Shown in pieces: positions 51,601 through 60,855 of a DNA stretch of 64,000 bases (positions within the stretch are counted from its first letter, which is position 1; the number at the start of each line of letters is the position of its first letter). The DNA is from Ensifer sesbaniae (GTDB lineage: Bacteria; Pseudomonadota; Alphaproteobacteria; Rhizobiales; Rhizobiaceae): assembly GCF_013283665.1 (NCBI RefSeq), contig NZ_JABEKU010000002.1:1238863-1302862 (forward strand). Direction: 5' to 3'. The notes below the pieces were generated by a model. The model worked only from the letters and a program-made list of their open reading frames with translations, ran no database searches and was not told the DNA's origin. Both the position numbers and the translations under genes were made by a program.

Positions 51601-52554
51601 TCAGTAACCGCCGACGATCGGGAGAATCTCGCCGGTGATGTAGCTCGACATCTGCGAAGAGGCGAGAAAGACGTAGGCCGGAGCAATTTCCTCCGGCTGT
51701 GCAGCACGCTTCATTGGCGTATCGGAGCCGAACTTCTCGACATCTTCAGCCTCTTTGTCCGAAGGATTGAGCGGTGTCCAGACCGGGCCAGGAGCAACGG
51801 CGTTCACGCGAATACCTTTAGGCACGAGATGTCCCGAAAGAGCACGAGTGAAGGCATGAATGCCGCCCTTGGTCATGGAGTAGTCGAGAAGCTCCTTCGA
51901 GCCAGTGAGGCCCGTGACAGACCCTGTGTTGATGATTGCCGAGCCGTTCCTCAAATGAGGAATAGCGGCCTTTGCCATGTAGAAGTATCCATAGAGGTTT
52001 GTTTTCAGCGTTTCGTCAAAGTGCTCGTCGGTAAGGTCCTCGATGTCCTGCGTGTGAAGCTGGAAGGCGGCGTTGTTGACGAGGATGTCGAGGCGGCCAA
52101 GCTGCATCACCGTCTTTTCCACTGCACTTCGGCAAAAGCTCGCGTCCTTGACGTCGCCTCTGATCACAAGGCACTTGCGTCCCTCCTTCTCAACAGCAAC
52201 CCTGGTGTCATCTGCGTCCTGAGTTTCGGCGAGATGCACGATTGCGACGTCTGCCCCTTCACGAGCGAAGAGTATCGCCACCGACCGACCAATGCCGGAG
52301 TCGCCCCCAGTGATAAGTGCTACCTTGTCCTTCAGCTTGTCTGAGCCCTTGTAAAACGGGGCGTCACACATGGGCGCGAGAGGAAGATCGGCCTCTGAGC
52401 CTGGCTTGTCCTGATGAACCTTTGCAAACGGTGGCTCTGGATAACGGCGAGCGCCCGCCTGCATGGCTCCCGAACTCTTCGGCTTTCGCTTTTTGTCGGC
52501 CTCTTCCACCTGCTTCTGGATTTCGCGCTGCTTGTGACCAGTTTCGGATTTCAT
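51601..52554 (-). CDS. Short-chain dehydrogenase (YghA-like)
   Basis: This encodes 317 residues. A polar N-terminal extension of about 75 residues precedes an SDR domain with NAD(P) motif KVALITGGDSGIGRSVAILF, LDILVNNAAF, the active-site Ser in INTGSVTGLTGSKELLDYSM and the YxxxK (Tyr-Ser-Met-Thr-Lys), then the C-terminal EEIAPAYVFLASSQMSSYIT. The extension and sequence fit the YghA/YhxD group often found among stress genes. AGGAGGT precedes the ATG but can be paired in a hairpin. Confidence 0.88.
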   Translation of the reverse strand: MKSETGHKQREIQKQVEEADKKRKPKSSGAMQAGARRYPEPPFAKVHQDKPGSEADLPLAPMCDAPFYKGSDKLKDKVALITGGDSGIGRSVAILFAREGADVAIVHLAETQDADDTRVAVEKEGRKCLVIRGDVKDASFCRSAVEKTVMQLGRLDILVNNAAFQLHTQDIEDLTDEHFDETLKTNLYGYFYMAKAAIPHLRNGSAIINTGSVTGLTGSKELLDYSMTKGGIHAFTRALSGHLVPKGIRVNAVAPGPVWTPLNPSDKEAEDVEKFGSDTPMKRAAQPEEIAPAYVFLASSQMSSYITGEILPIVGGY

Positions 52555-52558
52555 TGGA

Positions 52559-52579
52559 ACCTCCTTTGATTGAGGAGGT
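52559..52579 (-). promoter_or_regulatory. Ribosome-site-sequestering hairpin of the SDR gene
   Basis: In the leftward message ACCTCCT (52573-52579) pairs perfectly with AGGAGGT (52559-52565), which is the ribosome site, around a 7-base loop. It could act as a temperature- or factor-dependent translation switch. Confidence 0.5.
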
Positions 52580-53540
<961 letters not shown>

Positions 53541-53633
53541 GCCATCGACAACGTGGTCGCTATGATGACGCCCCTCCCCGATCAGCTTGCAAGACCTTGA
53601 AAGCGCCGGTCATTGTATGGGGAGTGAGGAAAC

Positions 53634-54068
53634 TTGAGTGAGCGGAACTGGCCACGCGACTTTGCATCGCCCTTGGACTTTGGACCGGTCGGCAGACATG
53701 CGCAGAAACAGAACAGGAAGGCACCAATGGCTCGCAGGATCAAAACTGAGAAGGCCCAGAAGATTAACCTCATGTTGAGCCATGCCGTCACGGCAATGCG
53801 CGTTAACGAAAGGCTGGTATGCGAATTGTTGCGGTGGGCGGCAGATCACAGCCAGGATCCCAACCGATTCATCCATGCCGTCCTGGAGGAAGCCAGAAAC
53901 GATCTGACACGTGCCGGCAGGGACGACAGTATGACGTCTTTGATCGCGACTCACGAAGCGCTCGAATACCTTGATAATCTCGCCGCAGAGATCCAGGACG
54001 GGCGAAAGGCTCTCCAGCCGAAAATGGCGAGGGCAAGCGGTACCCAACTATCCACGTTCCGTTGGTGA
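53634..54068 (+). CDS. Hypothetical helical protein
   Basis: This encodes 144 residues from TTG 53634; MARRIKTEKAQKINLMLSHA at 53727 is a shorter alternative (113 residues). The body appears helical (FIHAVLEEARNDLTRA, SMTSLIATHEALEYLDNLAA). It lies 94 bp behind the previous gene in the same direction. No motif or family is recognised. Confidence 0.45.
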   Translation: MSERNWPRDFASPLDFGPVGRHAQKQNRKAPMARRIKTEKAQKINLMLSHAVTAMRVNERLVCELLRWAADHSQDPNRFIHAVLEEARNDLTRAGRDDSMTSLIATHEALEYLDNLAAEIQDGRKALQPKMARASGTQLSTFRW

Positions 54069-54189
54069 GAACCTGAGGGACCCGCACCGCGGCAAACCAT
54101 CGGATGTGGGCAAGACCAAGGGTGATTGAAACTGTGCTTATGGACTGGATGCGAACAATATCTGCCTTGGCGCGAGTTACGGAGAACTG

Positions 54190-54549
54190 GTGGTGAATCA
54201 CTATCTTTTTCGAATGGCTGATTTTCTGTCTCGTCCTCCCGGCTTTTACTTCGTGATCCTGGCGATGGCTGGCTGCACTGCACTGGTGCCCTTCGGCTTC
54301 ACAAACGTCATCACCTATGCTCTGTCGGTCGCAGCGATCGTGATCACCAGCATCGTTTTGATCCAAGGCTACCGCGATACGGCAGCAATCCAAGCCAAGC
54401 TCGACGAAATCATCGTGTCAATGCATGAGCCCCGGAACGAGGTAGTCGGCCTCGAGCACGAACAGCCGGAGCACATCGCGGCCACCGTCGAGCGGCTCGA
54501 AGCGGAAGCTGACGAGCAAGACGGAGCTACTCGAGCGGCCCCCATCTAG
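54190..54549 (+). CDS. Low-affinity iron permease-like membrane protein
   Basis: This encodes 119 residues. Two hydrophobic segments (GFYFVILAMAGCTALVPFGF, VITYALSVAAIVITSIVLIQ) are followed by YRDTAAIQAKLDEIIVSM, which is the hallmark of the Fe_perm/low-affinity iron permease family (Q..Q.RDTAA.Q.KLDELI). Members are often 120-150 residues; transport function has not been demonstrated for most. Start GTG 54190 or 54193. Confidence 0.7.
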   Translation: MVNHYLFRMADFLSRPPGFYFVILAMAGCTALVPFGFTNVITYALSVAAIVITSIVLIQGYRDTAAIQAKLDEIIVSMHEPRNEVVGLEHEQPEHIAATVERLEAEADEQDGATRAAPI

Positions 54550-54652
54550 GGAATTTGCGTAGTTCAACAGCGACCCTTCGGCAGAACTGCGCATTATAGG
54601 TCAGATGGCACGGTCGCCCCGAAGACGAGGGCTCCCGGTGTAGCAGTGGAAG

Positions 54653-55293
54653 GTGATGGAAAACTTGATGTCGGTCGGGCGTCACATGTCTCTTGCCGAA
54701 AAGACGAAAATAGCTCTCGATGAATCCCGGATGTTAATGCTGGGTGCCCAAAATTCTGCTCGGATTTCAGTTGCATGCGCCATTCCAGGACGGGTTTTCG
54801 CGATTCCGCCTGAAAAGGCGACGGAGATCGTTGTCCTTTACTCGTCGTCGCACTGCTGATCACGCCGAGCGCTCGCCATCGGATAGTGGAGCGAGGGGAA
54901 GCCACGCCGGCTTTCAACCGTTTTGTAACTCAAATTGCTATGATCACACTTGCGCCGTTTGCCCTTGCGCTCAGCCTTGACCTTTATGTTGCCGGGAACC
55001 TGAGTCTTGGATCGCCCACCGGGGCGGTAATGGGTTTTATCGGAGGCCTCGCCGCTATTGGCCTCTGGTACGGACCATGGGTGCTTAGGAACCCGGAGGG
55101 AGATGTAGCCGTGTCAACTTCGAACGAGAAAACGTCGAGCGCCGCAAAGATCAACTACGTGTTGACTGAAGCGCGAGTCATACTGCCCGGCGTCCAAGCG
55201 TTGCTTGGCTTCCAACTTGTAATCGTTCTGACAACCAGTTTTGCCGATCTGCCTGCCGGAGCTTGTGCGCCTCACCATGGCCGAGGTCTTTAG
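54653..55293 (+). pseudogene. DUF6328-like membrane protein, frameshifted
   Basis: The first frame gives MSLAEKTKIALDESRMLMLG and then shifts to ILLGFQLHAPFQDGF; the next piece (54886-55293) gives MERGEATPAFNRFVTQIAMI, TLAPFALALSLDLYVAG and GLWYGPWVLRN. A second, similar module follows in the same frame: AAKINYVLTEARVILPGVQA then LLGFQLVIVLTTSF. The protein was thus a tandem DUF6328 protein now broken near 54760, and its end is cut by DUF892 sequence on the other strand. Confidence 0.65.
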
Positions 55294-55294
55294 G

Positions 55295-55510
55295 TCTTTA
55301 GCCATTCACGAAGCGAACCATAGCGGGCGATCTCGTAGTGCGCGACAGCTTGGCAAGCGGCCAGAAGACCGGCTGGAACGCGGTCCCTTCAGCCTCTTTC
55401 ATCAACCCGTCTGCCTCCTTGATCAGACCCTCGATGGCGTCGCATTTTTCGCCACATGCCGTTTTGCCGATCGACTTAAAGACCTGCTCCAGTAAACGAG
55501 CTTGGCTACA
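55295..55510 (-). pseudogene. Second DUF892-like gene fragment
   Basis: The reverse strand reads RLLEQVFKSIGKTACGEKCD then AIEGLIKEADGLMKEAEGTA, matching the central helices of DUF892 (LEQVF..IGK.A.GK.CEAI.G...E). Later pieces of QAVAHYEIARYGS are out of frame. It is a second copy of the family after the intact gene at 44410-44904, with clear divergence. Confidence 0.7.
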
Positions 55511-55549
55511 ATTTGGGCGGTGGGTTTCGCCCGGCCACGTCCCGCTCTG

Positions 55550-56137
55550 TCACCGCCCAGGTGTCGCAGCCAGCCATTCCTCAGCAGTTGCGAACTCGAG
55601 TTGAACTGAGAAGCGATTGCCGAGAAGCTGAAGCGAAGCATCGTGTGTTTCATCGAGCGAGCTGTAAACGCTGTCCTTCAAAAGGATTACTTTATAACCG
55701 AGATCGATCGCACCCAAGACCGTGGCCATGACACAGACGTCAGTCTCGCCACCGGTGATGATGACTGTTTCGATGTTCTGATGCGTCAGCACACTTTCCA
55801 ACCTTCCGCTCATCCAAGGTGAATAGGTACGCTTGTCGAGAATGCGAGCGGGCGGCACAAGCAGATGCAGTGGGTGGATCAGATCAATCAGGCCCGGATC
55901 CATCCGGGTCGCGGTCATCATCGGCCACTTTTCGTAGTACTGGCGCCACATTCCCGGCATCTCTTCAGATGAATGCGGCGGGACGAAGCGAGTAAAAATC
56001 GTGCGTTCCGGAAACCGGGTGGCAACCTCGATCACCTGATCGGCGATCTTTCCCATCCACTTCGCCTGCCAGGGTGTTTCCTCCTCGAACATGCGCTGCA
56101 TATCGACACAAAGATGGATCCACCTCTCGGATTTCAT
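55550..56137 (-). CDS. Isochorismatase-family cysteine hydrolase
   Basis: This encodes 195 residues. The catalytic triad can be placed: Asp12 in IHLCVDMQRMFEE, a Lys in ILDKRTYSPW, and Cys in ITGGETDVCVMATVLGAIDL. Residues before it (GMWRQYYEKWPMM) resemble the substrate loop of nicotinamidase-like proteins. The substrate is not predictable; these enzymes hydrolyse amides or ethers. A stress promoter lies 35-59 bp upstream. Confidence 0.87.
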   Translation of the reverse strand: MKSERWIHLCVDMQRMFEEETPWQAKWMGKIADQVIEVATRFPERTIFTRFVPPHSSEEMPGMWRQYYEKWPMMTATRMDPGLIDLIHPLHLLVPPARILDKRTYSPWMSGRLESVLTHQNIETVIITGGETDVCVMATVLGAIDLGYKVILLKDSVYSSLDETHDASLQLLGNRFSVQLEFATAEEWLAATPGR

Positions 56138-56171
56138 GCGCTCTACCTAGGAACGATTGAACCGAGGTAAG

Positions 56172-56196
56172 AACCTGGTTGATACAGCGCAGTTCC
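56172..56196 (-). promoter_or_regulatory. EcfG/RpoE2-type promoter for the isochorismatase gene
   Basis: GGAAC (56192-56196), 16 bp, GGTT (56172-56175), reverse strand. Confidence 0.65.
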
Positions 56197-56530
56197 CTGT
56201 CCTCGTTACGATTGCTGGAGATGCTGCGAAAGCTCGCTCTGGCAGGGCAAGCGCCTCGATCAAAGTTGCGTTGACGAACGCAAATACGCCAGCCGATCAA
56301 AAGTCCGCAACACCCACGACCGGCTGCTGCCATTCTGCCTCCCAACCGCTAGTCTTGAGCAAGGGCGCGGTGAATTCCTTCATGATTGACCGCCCGCTTA
56401 TAATCGCAATAACCCCACGGCCGACTACGCCCTCGGCGCTCCTGAGTACCGCGGCGATGCTTGCCGCGATCGCGATCACGAGTGATGCAGGTTTCACCGC
56501 GGTTCGCCACTTTTTCTCAACCACGCACCA
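56197..56530 (-). pseudogene. Possible membrane-protein relic with in-frame stop
   Basis: The reverse frame reads KPASLVIAIAASIAAVLRSA, EGVVGRGVIAIISG, EWQQPVVGVADF then a TGA and continues in the same frame with AGVFAFVNATLIEALALPER. The even composition on both sides of the stop suggests a broken membrane protein. I do not recognise the family. Confidence 0.35.
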
Positions 56531-56781
56531 CCGGAAATGGCGTGAGTGGCTGGGCGGTATGTGCAACACAAGTGAACTGCCGTACTCGTCATCGAGAACA
56601 AGCCAAAGATGCTGACGGGCTTGAACCAAAAGGTGCACGGTCGGATTGCTTCCCGCCAGTTTGGAAGCACGCGAACAACATGACCGCCGGCGAAAAGGCA
56701 GGGTCTACCGATTACCACGAACCAGGCGCTCGTCGAAACCCGAAGGCGGCGCCGTGCTGCCGACGGCGTGAAAGGCGGAAC

Positions 56782-56806
56782 GGAACCAAATCGCGCCCGA
56801 GTGGTT
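56782..56806 (+). promoter_or_regulatory. EcfG/RpoE2-type promoter for the PepSY-like/GSP pair
   Basis: GGAAC (56782-56786), 16 bp, GGTT (56803-56806); the first ATG is at 56850. Confidence 0.65.
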
Positions 56807-56849
56807 GGGCGGGTCGGGATTAAACCCGATCTTCGGTAGAGGTAACGAC

Positions 56850-57164
56850 ATGAAAAACAGGACCATTATTGCGGCAGCGCTGATGAGCGCTGTGGCCACG
56901 GCGTCGCTCGCGCAGACGACACCTTCTCCGCAGGGAAACACACCAGCGATTGCAACACCCGACTCACAGAATCCGACCGCGCCCGTTGCGGGCGCTAACA
57001 GCTTTACGGAAGCCCAAGCCAAGAAACGGATTGAAGAAGCCGGATACACCGATGTCAGTGGACTGAAGCTCGACGACAAGGGTGTGTGGCAGGCGATTGC
57101 AATGAAGGACGGCAAATCCGTTTCCGTCGCACTGGATTACCAGGGCAACGTAACAGCCCAATAA
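56850..57164 (+). CDS. Secreted PepSY-like protein
   Basis: This encodes 104 residues: signal peptide MKNRTIIAAALMSAVATASL (cleavage near LAQT), a Pro/Thr-rich spacer, and a PepSY-like domain (SFTEAQAKKRIEEAGYTDVS, LKLDDKGVWQAIAMKDGKSV, ALDYQGNVTAQ). PepSY proteins are periplasmic or extracellular and may inhibit peptidases. AGAGGT precedes the ATG. It is 27 bp upstream of the GSP17M-like gene. Confidence 0.75.
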   Translation: MKNRTIIAAALMSAVATASLAQTTPSPQGNTPAIATPDSQNPTAPVAGANSFTEAQAKKRIEEAGYTDVSGLKLDDKGVWQAIAMKDGKSVSVALDYQGNVTAQ

Positions 57165-57191
57165 GCCCTCGTTCCTCTAAACCAAGGGAGA

Positions 57192-57803
57192 ATGAATATG
57201 AGAACCGTGACAGGTCTCTTTGACGATTATAACGCAGCTCGCAACGCCGTGAGCGATCTGGAAGCGGCTGGCGTGCCGTCCGATGATATCAGCATTGTCG
57301 CCAACAACGCGGGTGATCGGTACTCAGCCGATAGCTCTGGCGCAGCCGAAGGTGCCGGCGCTGGCGCTGGACTTGGGGCTGCTGGCGGTGGCGTGGTCGG
57401 GCTTCTCACAGGGCTCGGCCTCATGGCCATTCCCGGAGTGGGACCCGTCGTCGCCGCCGGATGGCTCGCATCCACCGCTGCTGGCGCTGCGGCTGGTGCG
57501 GTCGCTGGCGGCGCGGCGGGAGGCATCATCGGCGCGCTGACGGACTCCGGAGTCAAGGAAGACGACGCCCATGTTTATGCCGAGGGCGTTCGCCGCGGAG
57601 GCACGTTGGTAACGGCAAGGGTAGACGACAGCCTGGCACTCAAAGCAGAAGCCATTTTGCAACAACGAGACCGCGTTGATCTTTCCGCCCGCAGGCGCAT
57701 TTATGCCCAAGAGGGCTGGTCCCAGTTTGACGAAAATGCAGACCCCTACACGCCGGATCAGGTCAAGCGCGAACTTGAGCGTTATCGCACTATGATGCCG
57801 TAG
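57192..57803 (+). CDS. General stress protein 17M-like glycine-zipper protein
   Basis: This encodes 203 residues. The N-terminus has the GSP17M/YflT pattern (VTGLFDDYNAARNAVSDLEA, GVPSDDISIVANNAGD). A very Gly/Ala-rich middle follows (GAGAGAGLGAAGGGVVGLLT then PVVAAGWLASTAAGAAAGAV), probably two membrane-inserting glycine zippers. The C-terminus (VKEDDAHVYAEGVRRGGTLV, ENADPYTPDQVKREL) is soluble. Start GTG/ATG choice: 57192 or 57198. Confidence 0.8.
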   Translation: MNMRTVTGLFDDYNAARNAVSDLEAAGVPSDDISIVANNAGDRYSADSSGAAEGAGAGAGLGAAGGGVVGLLTGLGLMAIPGVGPVVAAGWLASTAAGAAAGAVAGGAAGGIIGALTDSGVKEDDAHVYAEGVRRGGTLVTARVDDSLALKAEAILQQRDRVDLSARRRIYAQEGWSQFDENADPYTPDQVKRELERYRTMMP

Positions 57804-57833
57804 CGGCGGAACTCGACTTCTCACATCGCCGAA

Positions 57834-57861
57834 AGGCCCGATCTCTTCCGAGCTCGGGCCT
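57834..57861 (+). terminator. Hairpin after the GSP17M-like gene
   Basis: AGGCCCGA (57834-57841) pairs perfectly with TCGGGCCT (57854-57861), 12-base loop, 31 bp behind the stop; no T tract. Confidence 0.45.
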
Positions 57862-58055
57862 ACCATTGATTGGCAGCAGGGCCGACCGGCGGCTCGCGCC
57901 GACGGAGGCGTCAACGCGCTAAAGCCATTACCCGGTTGCCGGAATTCACTCCCCCAACCTAGCCTCGCCTGGCCCGCCGGCGGCCCGACCTATGGATAGG
58001 CGCGACGCATTGGTGGAACAAGGCGCGAGAAGGAACTGGCCACCGGACCTTTTCT

Positions 58056-58544
58056 CAAACTTCGGTGCTCTCCTACATGCGGCTCGTACCGCACCATTGG
58101 AGCGCCGCTTACACCTGCCTCGGCGAAAAGAACCGCGAGGCGACGCTCCGCATTTGCCCGACGCTGGACCTGCCCGGCAGCAATCCGGCCAAGCAGTTCA
58201 ACATGGAGTATCGCGCCGCCGACGCCTGCGCCAGCCCGCATCTGTCGCTGGCGGTGCTTTTGAAGGCCGGCCTCGAAGGCATCAGGGCCGGGCTCGAACA
58301 GCCGCCCTTGATCAACTCCGACCCCTCCGATTTCTCGGAGGAAGAGCAGAAGAAGCTCGGCATTCGCCGCCTGCCTGCAAGCCTGCCGGAAGCGCTCGAC
58401 ACGCTGGCCGCCGATCCCGTCGTCACCGGCTGGTTTTCGAGCGATTTCCTTGCCTGCTACATGGCGATGAAGCGCAAGGAGATCGAGATCGTCGAAGGCC
58501 TCTCCCCCGAAGAACTGTGCGCCCGCTACGCGGCGGTCTACTGA
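58056..58544 (+). pseudogene. Glutamine synthetase C-terminal fragment
   Basis: The frame gives SVLSYMRLVPHHWSAAYTCL, GEKNREATLRICPTLDLPGS, NPAKQFNMEYRAADACASPH and KRKEIEIVEGLSPEELCARY to a normal C-terminus. About 160 of some 450 residues remain; the N-terminal half, with the metal-binding Glu residues, is missing upstream of 58056. The sequence is of the GlnA-III/PuuA-like group. It is followed by a formylglutamate-amidohydrolase gene at 16 bp, suggesting that it ended a former operon upstream part. Confidence 0.82.
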
Positions 58545-58560
58545 TTGACGGACGGGCATC

Positions 58561-59379
58561 ATGACCTCGACAACGGCCATCAAGAGTCCCGAACGCGGCG
58601 CGCGACACGACCCGAGCGCGCCGCTGCTGGCGATCGACGAACTGCCGCCCTATGCGGTCTTCAATCCGGACGGTACCTCGCCGATCCTGCTTCTGTGCGA
58701 GCACGCCTCGAACCGGATGCCGCGCGCGCTCGGCGACATGGGGCTGCCGCTGCACGAGCGCCAGCGCCACATCGCCTGGGACATCGGCGCCATGGCCCTG
58801 GCTCAGCACCTGAGCTTCAGCCTCGACGCGCCGCTGTTCTTCACCAACTATTCAAGGCTGGTGATTGACTGCAACCGACCGTTTTCTGCACCCTCGATGA
58901 TCCCCGAGATCAGCGAGACAACGGAGATCCCGGCCAATCGAGGCCTGAGCGAGGAAGAACGGCAGCAGCGGATCGATACGCTGTTTCGGCCTTTCGCTGA
59001 CGCCGTCAGCCGCCGCCTCGACCGGCTGGAAGGCCAGGGCAAGCGACCCTTCGTCGTCGGCATCCACAGCTTCACCCCAGTCTATTTCGGCAAGCCGCGT
59101 CCCTGGCAGGCCGGCATCCTCTATCGCGATGCGGTCGACTTTGCCGGCTCGCTGATCCGCGAGCTCGCAAGCGAGCCCCAACTGACGATCGGCGACAACG
59201 AGCCCTACAACATCCATCCCGACGAGGATTATACCGTGCCGGTTCACGCGGATGCGCGCGGACTTCCCGGCGTTCTGGTCGAAGTTCGCCATGACCTGAT
59301 CGACACGGATGCGGGCGTCGCCGCTTGGGGCGAGCGGCTCACCCGCTGTCTGAAGGCGAGCATCGGGGAAGTTCGGTGA
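58561..59379 (+). CDS. N-formylglutamate amidohydrolase-family protein
   Basis: This encodes 272 residues. Family marks are LLLCEHASNRMPRALGDMGL, ERQRHIAWDIGAMALAQHLS, NRPFSAPSMIPEISETTEIP, VGIHSFTPVYFGKPRPWQAG and GVLVEVRHDLIDTD. The His/Glu residues in CEHA, GIHSF and VEVRHD fit zinc binding as in HutG-type amidohydrolases. No other hut genes are seen; linked to a PuuA-like synthetase tail and an aminotransferase, it may instead cleave a gamma-glutamyl or N-acyl intermediate. The stop overlaps the next GTG. Confidence 0.82.
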   Translation: MTSTTAIKSPERGARHDPSAPLLAIDELPPYAVFNPDGTSPILLLCEHASNRMPRALGDMGLPLHERQRHIAWDIGAMALAQHLSFSLDAPLFFTNYSRLVIDCNRPFSAPSMIPEISETTEIPANRGLSEEERQQRIDTLFRPFADAVSRRLDRLEGQGKRPFVVGIHSFTPVYFGKPRPWQAGILYRDAVDFAGSLIRELASEPQLTIGDNEPYNIHPDEDYTVPVHADARGLPGVLVEVRHDLIDTDAGVAAWGERLTRCLKASIGEVR

Positions 59380-59757
59380 CTGGGCTCTACGAAAGAGACA
59401 GGGCGGCGATCGCCACCCTGCAGAAGCTGCGCTTCTTCCCGCTCGCCATTGCCGGCGGGCGCGGCGCACGGGTTGTGGAGGAGAACGGCCGTGAATTGAT
59501 CGACCTCTCCGGCGCCTGGGGCGCGGCAAGCCTCGGCTATGGTCACTCGGCGCTTGTCGAGGCGATCTCCGGTGCTGCGGCAAATCCCGCCGGTGCCAGC
59601 GTTCTCTCCGCCGCCAACGGACCGGCAACGGCGCTTGCGGAAAAACTGCTCGCCGCCTTTCCGGGGTCGGGCGACAACAAGGTCTGGTTCGGCCATTCCG
59701 GTTCCGATGCCAACGAGGCCGTCTTCCGCACGAAGGCGACGGGCCGCAGCGGGAGAC
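59376..59757 (+). pseudogene. Class III aminotransferase, N-terminal fragment
   Basis: From GTG 59376 the frame reads LQKLRFFPLAIAGGRGARVV, ELIDLSGAWGAASLGYGHSA then ALAEKLLAAFPGSGDNKVWF and GHSGSDANEAVFRTKATGRS, the first third of a class III aminotransferase, up to about residue 127. The PLP-lysine part is lost: at about 59757 the sequence changes to a transposase. The start overlaps the previous stop. Confidence 0.85.
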
Positions 59758-59761
59758 CGGT

Positions 59762-60365
59762 AATTTTTCTGGGGTGCGCACGAACTCCGCATCAGAACCG
59801 TCTTTGGCACAGGGAGGATTCGCAATCCCCGCTGGATGGTGTGCAGCGATTGCTATCCAGGCATGGTGGGTGCGTTCGCGCCACTGAAGGAAATCTGCCC
59901 CGATCGGGCGACGCCTGAGCTGATGGAACCGACGGCACGGCTGGGAAGCGTTATGTCCTACAGGCAGGCAGCGAATGTACTCACCAAGTTTCTTCCTGTT
60001 GAGACAACCGAGACGCACGCGACCGTGCCCAAGCGTACATCAGGGTCGGCGAGCGAGTCGACGACCAGGTTGCAAATGAAGAATGGCTCGCGACAAGGAA
60101 AATGGAGGAGCGGCATCAACTCGAAATGCCCGCTTCCTGGTGATCGACGCAAAGAGTTTGTCATCAGCATCGATACGGCCCATGTTCGTAGCGCCGAACC
60201 CAATTCAGCGCGAAGCTTCGAGCTTGTTGTGGCCCGATGCGGTCGCGGTGGTAGGGGCGATGCCGGCGGCCGCTATTTCGTCACCGCCAGCACCGAGCCG
60301 AAAGTTGGAAATATACTGAGCACCCAAGTCCAATCGCAAGGGACGAGAACGTGGACAAACATGGC
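59762..60365 (+). pseudogene. ISKra4-family transposase fragment
   Basis: Around 59764 the other frame begins with WGAHELRIRTVFGTGRIRNP then RWMVCSDCYPGMVGAFAPLK, continuing with CPDRATPELMEPTARLGS, ETTETHATVPKRT and DRRKEFVISIDTAHVRSAEP then FELVVARCGRGGRGDAGGRY. This is the zinc-ribbon-containing N-terminal half and start of the catalytic domain (Asp in SIDTAH) of ISKra4-type transposases. The rest is missing. It is the cause of the aminotransferase truncation. Confidence 0.8.
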
Positions 60366-60855
60366 GTAAAGGGCACCCGCGCGGGCACAAACTCACCGTC
60401 CGAGCTGCAGGACATTGCTCAGAAGCTTTCGGCTCTCGCTCAACAAATTAAAGCAATCGCGGCCGCCCCGCTCAGCAACGCTGTCGATCTCGACGAAAGC
60501 GGAGAAGCGACTCAGAGAGTGGCAATCGAATGACCTGGAAGCATTGGCATTATGGCAGAGCGAGCGGATCGGTGACCCCGCCAACTCTCCCAGCCTGACG
60601 TGACCAATCTCCCAAAAGCCCGAAGCCTCATGCAGGTTCTAGTCCTGCCGGGTCAGCTCACCTTCTTCACGGGCGGTGTCATCCAGGAATCGTCGATGAT
60701 GGAAGGATCGCTCTCGTTGGTGGTGCATCGATGCAATCGCTCCTGCAAAAACTAGTTCAGTCAGTCGTTGCTCGTCATTATGCTCGCGACCAACGATGGC
60801 ACATCCCGTGCCGGTACGGGACCGTGGCACATTGCACCTGTCACGACAGATGGCC
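60366..60855. other. Gap without recognisable gene
   Basis: A forward 60-codon frame (60351-60533, with helical IAQKLSALAQQIKAIAAAP) and others overlap here but have no ribosome site or family I can recognise. Confidence 0.3.

Noticed and set aside
52556-52579. GGAAC-N16-GGTA on the forward strand
   Set aside because: The -10 lacks TT, and the match arises from the ribosome-site hairpin of the SDR gene on the other strand.
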